Source: Combretum micranthum (lineage: Eukaryota > Streptophyta > Magnoliopsida > Myrtales > Combretaceae). Taken from it: a stretch of DNA of 64,000 nt. The DNA is taken from contig JAMXBD010002463.1 of NCBI GenBank assembly GCA_024138025.1, positions 1 through 64,000 of the forward strand, written 5' to 3'. The translations under genes were made by a program, and so were the position numbers. This document shows, one piece after another, positions 38,136-49,360 of the stretch (positions are counted from its first letter, which is position 1; each line of letters begins with the position of its first letter). Under the pieces are notes generated by a model. It saw only the letters and a list, made by a program, of their open reading frames with translations. It searched no databases and was not told where the DNA came from.

Positions 38136-38579
38136 TTAAGATTTCAAGTCTTAGGTCAATTAAATATGTTAGCCCATTGTAGGCCATTTAGTTGGGTTTA
38201 AACCTTAATATATAATAAAATCTATATTATATCAAGCCCACATTATAATTTTAGGCTTATGTTAAGTTTTTAAAATATATGCCTTGCATGTATACATATA
38301 ATTAGTATATATATGTATATTATTATATTTTACATATATATTATATATTAAAAACTTGGGCTTAATATAATATTTATTTTATTATATATTTAATCCTTAA
38401 TAGGCAAAAATGAGGTGTCTATAACTATCCCTCATTATGATTGGGAAAGAAAAGGAAAAAAAAGAGAGACCTTATTTTTCCCTTTAGAGATGAACCTGCA
38501 GGTTGGGAAAGTGTTGTTGTAGCATACCTACTGAGGATCATGATCATGCATGTCAATGATAGTGTTTCTTGATCTTGAT

Positions 38580-38895
38580 AGTGCTCCTCTTAGCTTACTT
38601 TGATATTTGATTTTAGTTGCGCTCTTTTTAACTTACATTTATTAGTTTTGATTGCGCACCTAAGAGCTAGCCTGTTATCTTGGAAACACTCCTTTTAGCT
38701 TGCATTTGATGCATAAGTACTCTTTTGAGCTTGCATTTGATTTGGGTTGTGTTCTTCTAAGCTTACATTAGCCATTGCTTATGCTTCTTTGAGCTTGCAT
38801 CTACTAATAATTGTGCTCTTCTAAGTTCACACCTGATTGTATTTGCACTCCTATGAGCTTACATCTAGTCTTGGAAGTGCTCTCCTAAGCTTCAA
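38580..38895. repeat. 32-bp tandem array, about nine units
   Basis: The core AGCTTGCAT/AGCTTACAT recurs at 38592, 38630, 38665, 38697, 38728, 38760, 38792, 38824, 38856 and 38888; the last seven spacings are 31 or 32 bp. Each unit has the form AGCTTACAT, variable middle, TGCTCTTCTA. Not coding. Confidence 0.92.
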
Positions 38896-38964
38896 TTTTG
38901 AAAATTGACAACATTGTTTAGAGCTTGTTGTTTGGAAACGATAGGTTAGACAACACTTTTTTAA

Positions 38965-39480
38965 AGTAAGTGATCCTAAGCATAGTGCCTGTTTTGGGCA
39001 AATGGTCCAAAATGACAAGTTGGATAGTGCTCATGCTAGCAAAACGATCCATACTTAAGGCAGAGCTTCTTCGAGCAAATGATCTTAAAGATAGAACAAC
39101 GTTCCTTACAAGCAAGCAATCCTATGAGACAAGTTGGATATTGCTCTTACAAATAAGCGATCCGATATTTAAAATAGTGCTCTTTCAAGCAAACAATCCT
39201 AAAAGATGAGTTAGATAATGCTCTTAGGAGTAAGCAATCCAATATCTAGGATACTTCTCCTTTGAGCAAACGATCCTAAAAGACAAGTTGAATAGTTCTA
39301 CTTTTGAGCAAGTAATCTAACATCTAAGATAATGCTCCTTTCAAGAAAATGATCCTAAAAGATAAGTTAATTAATGCTCCTAAGAGTTAGCAATCCAATA
39401 TATAGGATACTGCTCCTACGAGCAAACGATCCTAAAAGACAATTAAGATAGCACCCCTTGGAGTAAGCAATCCAATTTAG
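38965..39480. repeat. 77-bp dimeric tandem array (alternating 41 and 36 bp)
   Basis: The hexamer CAATCC/CGATCC/TGATCC recurs at 39118, 39159, 39194, 39235, 39271, 39313, 39350, 39391, 39427 and 39468, with spacings alternating near 41 and 36 bp. The 41-bp half starts CGATCCTAAAAGA and the 36-bp half CAATCCAATATCTAGGAT. Earlier, less regular units begin near 38971. It adjoins the 32-bp array and shares the words TAGTGCTC and GCTCCT with it. Confidence 0.9.
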
Positions 39481-41355
39481 ATAGCAATCAAAACATATTG
39501 AAGAGTTTGATAAACTAAGTTAGCAATCTTTAAGAAGAAGGTCCTTGATGGTTTAAGACATTATCTCTTTTGATATCATCTTTGATTGACAGGTTTGGTG
39601 AAATATCCTTAATTTTTCTTAAGGTTAAATTAAATAATAATAATTTATATGGAAATATAGGTAAAATTTGAACCATTAGTTTTAGATAAGTAGTTGAACC
39701 AAATGACAAATTATTTAATTATAAACATCAAATTTCTTCAACAAAAATTAATTCAATTAATAAATATCAATTTACTAGATTATAAGTGGTTAAATTCCTT
39801 ATGTGGCAATAGCAATAACAACATGGAGTTAAATAGATTATAAATTTAGTTAAATCAATTAGAAGTAAATTAAATAAATATTATCACATGCAATTTCTCT
39901 CATTCTTACCTAACAAGAAAAATCAACACATCTAAAATCCTCTTTCTCGAAGTCTCTTCCAATCTTCTTCTACAAGTTTCATTTCTCTCTCTAAAAACCT
40001 AAAAACTAAACATATTTCTCCCTCTAGAATCCTACATCAAACCTAACAATAAAATAAAGAAAAAAAATTGTAAAATAAGAAGGGATTGGGAAAGGGTGTA
40101 ACCATCAACAAATTGCAAGCTAGTATGAGTGCTTACTCATTGTTCATCTAGCGAAGTAACCTTAACTTCAATGATATTTTGTTGTAACTATGGTTTATGT
40201 ATGAATATAACTGTAGATCAATGATTTCATGTTGAAAATAAGTTTGACGTCATGATTATCATGTTGATTAGACATGAACACATGAAGAACATGGATATAT
40301 ATGGTTGAAACTTTACGTAATCAATGAATTTAGTGGTGTTTTAATGGATAATTTGATGTTGGAAATTAGTAAAATTTAATCCAAACAACAACTAAGTGAA
40401 AAATGCTTGATTAACATATGATTTTTATGTCAAATGAGTGATTGAAAAGGATTAAAATCATATTAAAACATGAAAGAACAAAACTGGTGAAAATTTAATT
40501 TTCACATGTTAAGAGGCGAGACTTTGAGGAGGTGAATCGAAGAATTTTTTTTTATCTCCTTTCATGGTGCAAGTTTGTGGTTAGAAAGTTTGAGATGTTT
40601 TAAATACTTTGTGAAGTGAACAGGACTAGAACCAGTTTAAATTGGCCTCAATTTCACATGAACCAGTTTGGTGTCTAGTGATTTCCTTATTTCCTACTAA
40701 ACTTGATGTATCCAAATTAAAACCATATTAAATTGGTCCAAATGGTTAAACTAGCCTAAAAACATGTAAAATAATAAATGATAAAGTTTAAAAATTTGGT
40801 GTTAAGAATCAACATCAAAGTAGGTAAATTGATCTAATCTTTTGAGTGGTTCACTAAATTTAACTTGTAATGGATTGTTTAAAATAAATAAAAATTGAAT
40901 TTGATTAAATATATATAAATTAAATGAAAATAATGTATTTTCTTATTAAAATATGAATTTTAAGTTGATCAATTGTGACATTAAGATTTAGTTTATATAA
41001 AATAGGTACAAATAATGGTTACAACTAGGTTTGGCTTAATAGTAAATGATATAGGTCCATTAGCATACTTTTTTATTTATAATATAGATGGACTAATTTA
41101 ACCAATATGAGTTTTCTTAATCAATTATGGCTTCATAGTTTAACATCAAGGCGATTTATCTGGAGTATCATCTAGTAAGCTAGTTGTTGTATAATAAGCC
41201 TAATAACCATATTAAGCTTACTTTGGACTTCAATACATATAAATTTTAATGTCTAAATTTATTTCTTTGACTTACTATAAATTTTGAGTTAGCACATTAA
41301 ATGAAGTAAGTTAAATCATAAATAAGAACACTACATATGAGTTTAACTTGACTGA
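39481..41355. other. AT-rich intergenic DNA, nothing recognised
   Basis: No domain-bearing reading frame, tandem repeat or element boundary recognised on either strand. Confidence 0.6.
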
Positions 41356-41364
41356 TTAATTAAT

Positions 41365-41667
41365 GGGTTAATTTTACAAATAATACCTGAACTTTGATAA
41401 AATATACAATTAGACACATGAGTTTAAAATTGATCAATGTAGTACTTAAACTTTAAAATTAACAAATTTAGCACCTGGAAGAATTTTTCATAATACCAAT
41501 AGTACCTCCATCAAGTTCTTTCAAATACTAAATTGATCGATTTCAAACTTTTTCCAATACTAAATTGATCATTTTCAAAGTCCAAGTATTAAATTGATCA
41601 TTTTCAAAGTTTACATACCTAATTGTATATTTTGCCAAAGTTCAAGTACCATTTGTGACATTATCTC
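41365..41667. mobile_element. Mutator-type MITE, 303 bp
   Basis: Ends GGGTTAATTTTACAAATAAT and, inverted, GAGATAATGTCACAAATGGT open terminal inverted repeats of roughly 90 bp; both arms share TGAACTTTG followed closely by AAAATATACAATTAG. The element is flanked by perfect 9-bp direct repeats TTAATTAAT (41356-41364 and 41668-41676), the size made by Mutator-like transposases. It has no coding capacity. The internal part repeats CTAAATTGATCATTTTCAAA two to three times. Confidence 0.85.
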
Positions 41668-41676
41668 TTAATTAAT

Positions 41677-42101
41677 TAAGTGTTTGTAGTGAGTGAATTT
41701 ATATTTAAAACCTTATATGAGATAATTTCTTTGAAACAAATTCCTATACTTGATCATACCTATCTTTTGACCTATTGTAGGATACTTTTGTTAGGCACAT
41801 AGTAACTTGTGTGTTGCTTATTAAGGTAGACATCCTAAAATGAACTAATACTTAAAGTCGACTTAATTAATTTCTTGAGTGCATTTTCAATCATTTAAAT
41901 TGGTCCAAAGAGCAACAACCTTGTGTAGCAGTGCTAACATGGTAGTAAAATGCTTAGGCCACTGGTGGTGGCTCAACGAGCAACTGATAGGACAAAGGTA
42001 TCAGGACAACATCTATCTAGATCAAAGAGAAGTAATGTAGTATGGTTCATGTTTATGAGACCAATTAAACTATGTTATATTATGAACTATGATAGGTAGA
42101 G
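41677..42101. other. AT-rich sequence, nothing recognised
   Basis: It forms the left flank of T7 and continues at 45684. It may be part of the copia element CO2, but no coding match was found. Confidence 0.5.
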
Positions 42102-42106
42102 ATGAG

Positions 42107-45100
42107 TGTCATGCCCTAAAGGGTACCCTAAATGTGACAATCTACTACACTTAATATTAAAGCTTAAGTATGGCAACTTTAGTCATCCCATAAGCTTCGA
42201 TACTGGGTGTAAGGTGTATATTCACACGATCATAGAGGACCAACTTTGAAATAAGTTGCTAAGAAGATATCCACATAGCAGTTTAAGAATGGAAATCATA
42301 ACATAATATCTAGAATGTGGAAATATAAAGGTCTTACAAAATATCAAAGGGGCATTCCCCTATCACAAGATATAGTCTATCAAAGTCTATTCAAAATAAA
42401 TACATGGAGATTTACTTAGAAGTCTAAGTCTTCATCTAGTTTTTTACTTCTTCCAAAAACTCAGTCCAAAAGGTAATACTTGAGAGAAATAACCCCGGGG
42501 CATTAACCATAGATAGGGGTGCTGCAAAAGATATCTATAAGAGGGTAAGCTTTTTACTTACTGAGAATTAATTCCACAAATAAAGTACTTGGACAAATCA
42601 ATATTCAAACAAGTTATTTAACAAGAATATAAGATGCAATCAAACAAGAGAGCAAACAATACATACGATTTTCCCAGAATCATATATTTGAATGGATTTA
42701 CCCCTTCATATGGTGGTTAGGTGTTTCAAGCAATAAGGCCATAGTTTGCAAATAAAGTTTTTGCAGTTTTTATACGAGCCATTACTAGCCGCTAAATTGT
42801 AGTTATTTCGGATGTTCACCCACCATTTTATTATAGGCGATCAAAGCCATAGAGTAAATTTTCGGGTTTTACAGGCCTCATTACTATGCTCTTGTCCCCC
42901 AAAGGTATAGTAACGAATACAATGTGACTCACTACGTGTCATGCATGAATCATTTTATTTAAGTAATCACGGCATAATATTAGACATTTTATAAGTGATC
43001 ATAGAATTTGCAGACAAATCATTCCTATACTAAATCATACAATGATTAATTAACAGTTCCCGCCCTTATATACTTAACATAATTTCACTCATATATGTAA
43101 AACACATGCGCTATGACGTTTGTATCTTTTCCTAATTGTAGTGTCGGTAACTACAAGCAAAAACAAAAGTACAGAAATGTCAGAATTTAAACTCACTCGG
43201 CCATAATAGCAAAAGCTTCTTAGTCAAAATAGTCCATTAACTAAGGAAGCTCGGACTCCTCGTCACATATACAAAAGAAAGACCCAAAACGAGTATTTCT
43301 TGGAAGTTCTACTTAAACTTGTAATTCTATTTCACTAAGTTCGTCAAAATTCATATGCGGTGAAATTTCAACTTAAAATGGTCATAACTTGCTCATTTTA
43401 ATTAGGAATTTCGCATATTATATACCATTTTCTACCTACTCGAAAAGGTCTATCCATTTTTAAGGTTATTTTCTTCAAAAAAAGGTCATTTGGTTTTCTA
43501 AAAGACATGGTATAGAATCAAAATGAAAATTTCAACCTTTAAAACATGATTTTTCTTTAAAAAATCCATAATATATATATATATATATATAGTTGAAAAA
43601 TCCTTTTAATATATATGCAACTCATAATATACATGTGATTCTAATGATGTTGTCTTAACCAATGATTATGTTAAGTTGTTTGGAAATAAAACTAAGGATT
43701 TTGAAGTCATTAAATATGTAATATTATTTATTTTCTTAGATTCTTAAAAGATAAATTTTGATTCAAAAACTTTAGTCTTTCTAAGTTATTCTCAAATTTA
43801 TTTTCTAAGTATCTTTTACTTGGTGAGTTGATTCTTGACTTATTTTGGAAAACTTGAGTTGATCCTTGTTCTTATTAAAATTGTTGATAAGAATTTTATA
43901 ATCAAGTTTTTAAAAAAATTCCTTATAGACAAGTATTATCATCCTTAAGGTCTTTTAATAGTAGTTTGAAAATAAAATAAAGAGTTCCCTAGTTATATTT
44001 ATAAATGCTTTGTGTGTCAACAACACTAGAATCTATGTTGATTTTGTCAAAAATCCTTTGTAAAGTATTTAGTTGAAATAAAATTCTAAGTCTTAATAAA
44101 ACTTTTTCCTAAGTGATAAAACTATATTTTTAAAGTAAGTTGGGCTTTTTTTTTCTTTTTTTACTTAGGAAAGAATCTTTTTATTTTTATTAAAACAACT
44201 ATCAATATGATCATGCATGAAGTATGAGTATATTGCTAGTAACATGACAAAAACAATAATAATAATAATAATAAGAGAGATGGAAAGATATAAGAATGAG
44301 CAATAAATAAATATCAAGTATTGGAAGCTTTAGCTTGATTTCAAGGCTTTCGGACTTAGTTATGGTAAGTCCAAAAAAGAAAACAAAATAAACAAGAAAA
44401 TCGTTTTAACTTAATAAGGACAAATCTAATACTAAAAAGACTAGTCCTAATATTGAAGCATGAAATAAATAAATAAGTTGCGTGCATAAATAAATAAATA
44501 ATTGTTATATTAGTAAGCTTATATACTCTAAGAATATATATAGATACATATATATATATAGATCGTATAATATAGAAGTTAGGTTAGAACAATAATAATA
44601 ACATGTACATAACTAAAACAACATAATAATAAAATAACATAAAATGTAATTTATTCATGAATAAGAATAAAACATGAACATAGTGTTACTTCTATAACAT
44701 TTAAATGTTTAAGAAACATACATCATGATCATGTTAAGTTACATAACATGCTAAGGATATATAGGTAAGAAATTTACTTAAGATAGAAATATAAGAATGA
44801 TAGTTTAAGAGATGTTTGTAGTATGTGGTGTAGAAACAATGTAGGAAAATGGATAGTAAGGAAAAGTGAAAAAGAGATTTTTTGGAAGAGAGGATTTGTA
44901 GAGTAAATTTGAGAGAGTTTTAGTAAGGTGAATGAGTGTGTGAAAGAAATGGAAAAAGATGTAATATTTCTAGAGTTTTGAGGAGAAAAAATTGTGTGAT
45001 TAAAATAAATTGAAAAAGAAAATAAATAGAGTTGAAAAAGAGAGAGGGGGCACCGGCCATAAGAGAGCGAGAGGGAGAGAGAGTTGATTTTGATTTGTTT

Positions 45101-45678
45101 TATATTTTTGTTAATTAAAAGTAATAAGTTGTAAGATATGATGTGAATGAAGATGTATAGGAAATGTAAAAAATAGAAAATACATATGGTAGAGTGTAAA
45201 AATAGGTATAGAAAAAGTAGAGATAAATGAATAATATAGAATAGTACTATGAATACTTGATAAGATAAATTAATGCTGATAGTAAAGAAAATACACGTAA
45301 TTAAGATATATCTGATTTTTTTAGATACCAAACAATTATAAAACTGATATTTTTGAAATCTTTATATTTTTACAAGTTTATTGATATTATTGAAATATAT
45401 TTACCGTCGGGTGTACCAAGGCCTAGTTTTCTAAAACTAATCCTGTTCGGATCCTAACATACTAAAAATTAACGAATCTGATATTTTTAAGCTTCCTTAT
45501 ATTATTATGAATTATTTTCCACAATTATTTCAATTTCTTCGTTTAGGGGTTAAGAGCGCGGGATTTCGGGATCTAAATCTACTAAGTTTTGTTATAGGTT
45601 TGTTGACTTTAAGATTTTCGGTTGATTTCCGGTTTATGGTTTAAGCATAAATCGTAGCTTAAAATCTAGGGGTTTACA
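42107..45678 (-). mobile_element. Solo LTR T7 of family T
   Basis: 3572 bp, from TGTCATGCCCTAAAGGG to TCTAGGGGTTTACA. A perfect 5-bp target duplication ATGAG flanks it (42102-42106, 45679-45683). It is collinear with T5 and T9, with the conserved CATAACTTGCTCATTTTAAT block (43383-43402) and GC box CACCGGCCAT (45050-45059). The TATA position (44966-44976) reads GTAATATTTCTAGAG, a damaged box. This perfect duplication is the cleanest evidence in the window that these units transpose by retroviral-type integration. Confidence 0.93.
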
Positions 45679-46004
45679 ATGAGTGATGATTGTAACATCT
45701 AGATGATACTATTTGGAATTTCTTCTAGGGAATATATGGATTAGAGCTACCTATATCAACAGCCTGAGTAGTTACTACTAATTAAACCCTTAGATTCTCA
45801 CAACTTGATGTCAAAGTGTGAGTGATCCACTTTTTCTTTGCTACACTTAAATTAAATATCTAAATCGTTGGTTATTGCATTTGCATTTGAATAAGTGTGT
45901 GTGATCATACCTTATGTGCTTGTTTTGCTATCTTGCTAGGCTTTAGCTCATTCCTTCTTTTTAGGTTGTGAAGATGAATTGATCTAAATGCTATAATTAC
46001 ATCA

Positions 46005-46115
46005 ACTATGTGTTATATATTGATAAAGACCCTATTTAATTTCCATAATGCATGGAAAGTGATAAGTCTGACAAATGGATGGATGCCAAGAAAGATGAGT
46101 TAAATTCAATAGCGC
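46005..46115 (+). pseudogene. CO2 copia RT, upstream fragment
   Basis: Plus-strand reading contains DKDPI, then after two stops MESDKSDKWMDAKKDELNSI, which matches the conserved start of copia reverse transcriptase just before the NxVWxL motif. It is cut by T8 within the codon following NSI and continues at 53634 as ALPNVWDL. The sequence 45684-46004 upstream has no clear coding match. Confidence 0.82.
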
Positions 46116-46802
46116 TGTCATGTCCTAAAGGGTACTCTAAACGTAATAGTCCACCACACTCAATATTAAAGCTTAAGTATGACAACCTTAGTCATTCCCA
46201 AAAGCTTTGATATTAAGTGTAAGACATACTCTCATAATTTTAGAGAACCATATATGGAATTATGAAGCTTTAGAAGATATATTAACAATTTAAGAAAAGA
46301 GAGGATTCATAATATTCACTTATTTAAAACAAAAGTCTTACAAATCTTAGGGGCATTCCCTAGTCACAAATACTATAATCTATCACAAGAATATTTCTAT
46401 GAAGTCTATATCTTATCCAATAGTAAACTTTATCTAGAAATTCCTTAACCAAAAGAAAAGTACCTGGCTGCAGGGTCCACGTGGCCTCTACCACAAATAG
46501 ATAAACTGCAAAAGATATCTATAGGGGTATGAGCTAATAGGCTTAGTAAGAACTATTTCATAAATAACTTCTTGTGTAAAGGGGTTCAAATAAGTTATTT
46601 AAGCAAACAAATGAAATGCAACATACACGTGGACAAATAAGGCATATAGTTTTCCGGGAACTATATGTTGAATGGATTTACGCCCTCCATTCGGGGTTTG
46701 GTGATACGTAACCTCAAAACAAGTAGTTTTAGTTAAAAAGTTATGCTTTCGATCAATACCGCTAAGCATATTAAGTCTACTTGAATTGAGCCACGCTTTC
46801 GG

Positions 46803-47154
46803 TGTCACGCCCCGCCCTCGCAGGTGACGGCAACGTGATGCCAGGGTAGGCAAACCACCACTGGCCCCCTAGTGATAATGGCCGACACCACCATTGCAGC
46901 TCAATAGGTAAGAGGTGCTGCCTTTGGGGTAGGCAAAAGCCTAAGTCATGGGTTCGATCCCTAGAGGCTGCAAACTGGGGTCAATCTATCCTGAGGGTAA
47001 CAATACCTATAGTGCCCATGATACCCTGCGGGGCATATGTTGGTTGGGGTCACCATGATGCAATGGTGGTGTCGGCCATTATCACTAGGGAGCTAGTGGT
47101 GGGTTTGCCTGCCCTGGCATCGCATCGTCGTCGCCTGAGGGGCGGGATGTGACA
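46803..47154. mobile_element. 352-bp inverted-repeat element with tRNA-like core
   Basis: Ends TGTCACGCCCCGCCC and, inverted, TGTCACATCCCGCCCC open terminal inverted repeats of about 94 bp that match through CTAGTGATAATGGCCGACAC to CACCATTG. A perfect 5-bp duplication TTCGG flanks it (46798-46802, 47155-47159). The centre has a Pol III type A box (CAGCTCAATAGGTAAGAG, 46897-46914) and B box (GGTTCGATCCC, 46951-46961), as in tRNA-derived SINEs. It is much more GC-rich than its surroundings. No coding capacity. The ends TG...CA and 5-bp duplication are those of retroviral-type integration rather than of the usual MITE families. It is inserted in T8 only. Confidence 0.85.
46897..46961 (+). promoter_or_regulatory. 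Internal Pol III promoter (A and B boxes)
   Basis: A box CAGCTCAATAGGTAAGAG and B box GGTTCGATCCC are about 37 bp apart, the spacing and order of a tRNA gene. The arms do not fold into a complete tRNA, so this is a tRNA-derived promoter rather than a tRNA gene. Confidence 0.6.
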
Positions 47155-49272
47155 TTCGGACTTTCCCCCAAGCATTTAACTCCTTATCACCAAGCAATCG
47201 CTTTCGGTCAATCCGCCAAGTGTTGATTCCGACCTGAGCTACCATCCATCTCACCCAAGGACAATAACCCAATGCAATGTGACTCACTTCATGGTATACA
47301 TGAATCAATTTATTTATGATATCATAGTATTATTATTATTATTATCAAATTTAAGGTGATCATAGAATTTCATACAAATCAAGTGCTATACTAAAACAAA
47401 CATTTAATTAATCCCAGCATTGATATTCTTAGGATCCTTTCAACAGATTTTCTCACATACATATCCATTTGTCTTTTCTTACCACTAATGCAACTAGACT
47501 ACAAGCACAATCAAGTAAAGCATTTTAAGGAAATAAACTCACGATGCCATGTCGACACTTCTCTAAACGGATGAGTCGTTCACACAATCCACTTAGTCAA
47601 AATAGTCCTCGAGATATGAGTATCTTTCCTCGGAATCACTTAGTCAAGGAAAATACCCAACATGAGTATTTCTTCATGACTTTCTTAAATTTTGACAAAA
47701 CAATGTCATGAGAACATCAAAGTTCGTATAAAGGAAGACTCCAATATAAAATGACCATAACTTGGTCATTTTAACTTGGAATTGCGCATATAATATACCG
47801 ACTTCTACCTACTCGAAAAAATTTATTCATTTCTAAAACTATTTTTCTCAAACTAAGTCATTTAAGCTCTGAAACAGCAGTGATCAGATTCACCACGGAT
47901 TTTTCCCTAACCCAAAAACAATTTGTTTCAATAATTCAATCATTCAAAAATTATTTGATAAATACTTAGTTATCTATATTGTCACGCCCCAATGGGTACC
48001 CTAAACGTGACAGTCCGCCACACTCAATATTAAAGCTTAAGTATGACAACCTTAGTCATTTCCAAAAGCTTTTATATTAAGTGTAAGGCTTACTTTCACA
48101 ATTTTAGAGGACCATATATGGAATTATGAAGCTCAAGGAGATATAAAAACATATTAAGAAAAGAAGAATCACAATAATTATTTGTTCATGGCAACAACTT
48201 TACAAATTTAGGGACAACTTCTTAAATTACTCATCTATCATATAAATATATGCATGCTAATACTAGGCTAAATTTTACCCAAATTTCTAATGTTCAAGAG
48301 AGATTACCTGCCCGCATGGTCCAAGTAGCCTTAACCATAGGTACGGGAACTGCAAAAGATATCTATTGGGGTATAAGCTAATACGCTTAGTGAGAACTAT
48401 TTCCATAAATAACTTCTTGTAACAAGTTTCAAACAAGTTGATTTAATCAAACAAATGTAATGCACAAGCACGTGGGCAAACAAGCATATAGCTTTCTGGG
48501 AACTATATGTTGAATGGATTTACGCCCTCCATTCGGGGTTTGGTGATACTTATCCTCAAAACAAGTAGTTTAAATAATAGAAAATTTTAAGCTTGCGAGC
48601 ACTCATCGCCAAGCATTCATTAAAAAGTTTTAAACTTGCAAGCACTCATCGCCAAGTATTCCGAATCTACTTGATTTGACCTTGCTTTCGGATCAACCGC
48701 CAAGCATATTCCATTAAGCCGCTAAGCAATCGCTTTCGGATCTCTCGCCAAGTGTTGCTTTCGACATGAGCTTACTATCATTCTCACCCAAGGATAATAA
48801 CCCAACCATGAAATGTGACTCACTTCGTGGTATGCATGAGTTCATTAATTTATAAAGTCATAACATAATTATTTTCAACTTTATGGCGATCAAGGAATTT
48901 CACACAAATCAATATTAAACTAAAACAATCACTTAGAACAATTCGGGCTTCGATATTCTTAGAATTCTTTCAAGGAATTATTTTACATGCATATCGGTTT
49001 ATCTTTTCCTAACTCTAGTGCAACTATTTACAAGCACAACAAGTATAGCATTTAATGGAAATAAACTCACGATGCCATTGTCGTCTATTCCTCTAAGCGG
49101 ATGAGTCGTTCACACACTCCACTTAATCGTAATAGTTCTCGGGGTAAAGGAATCCTTCCTCGGGGTCACCTAACCAAAGAAAATACCCACAATGAGTTTT
49201 TCTTGATGATTTTCTTGAATTTTGACAAAACAATGTCAAAGAACGTTAAAGTTCGTATAGAAGAATGTTCCA

Positions 49273-49360
49273 ACTTAAAATGGCCATAACTTGGTCATTT
49301 TAACTCGGAATCGCATATAATATACCGATTTCTACCTACTCGAAAAGATCTACCCATTTC
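49273..49360. promoter_or_regulatory. Highly conserved block of family T LTRs
   Basis: The run starting AAAATGGCCATAACTTGG and ending CGAAAAGATCTACCC is the best conserved part of the LTR. Equivalents are at about 1155-1240, 3880-3965, 14747-14830, 26150-26235, 33755-33840, 43375-43460 and 47750-47840, even in copies that are otherwise highly diverged. Function unknown; it lies in the U5-side part of the LTR. Confidence 0.55.

Noticed and set aside
38580..39480. CRISPR-like array of regularly spaced repeats
   Set aside because: The spacers are themselves related, the repeats diverge, and the context is plant nuclear DNA; these are ordinary tandem minisatellites.
44774..45331. 185-codon open frame on the minus strand
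   Set aside because: It lies across the promoter region of LTR T7. The product is dominated by F, L, S, I and Y, as expected from T/C-rich DNA, and no relative frame is open in the other T copies.
46897..46970. A functional tRNA gene
   Set aside because: A and B boxes are present but acceptor, anticodon and full T stems do not form, and it lies between long inverted repeats.
46861..47308. Small open frames around the 352-bp element (for example 46599-46853 and 47093-47308, minus)
   Set aside because: They run across the inverted repeats into T8 LTR sequence and have no recognisable domain; the GC-rich arms merely lower stop frequency.
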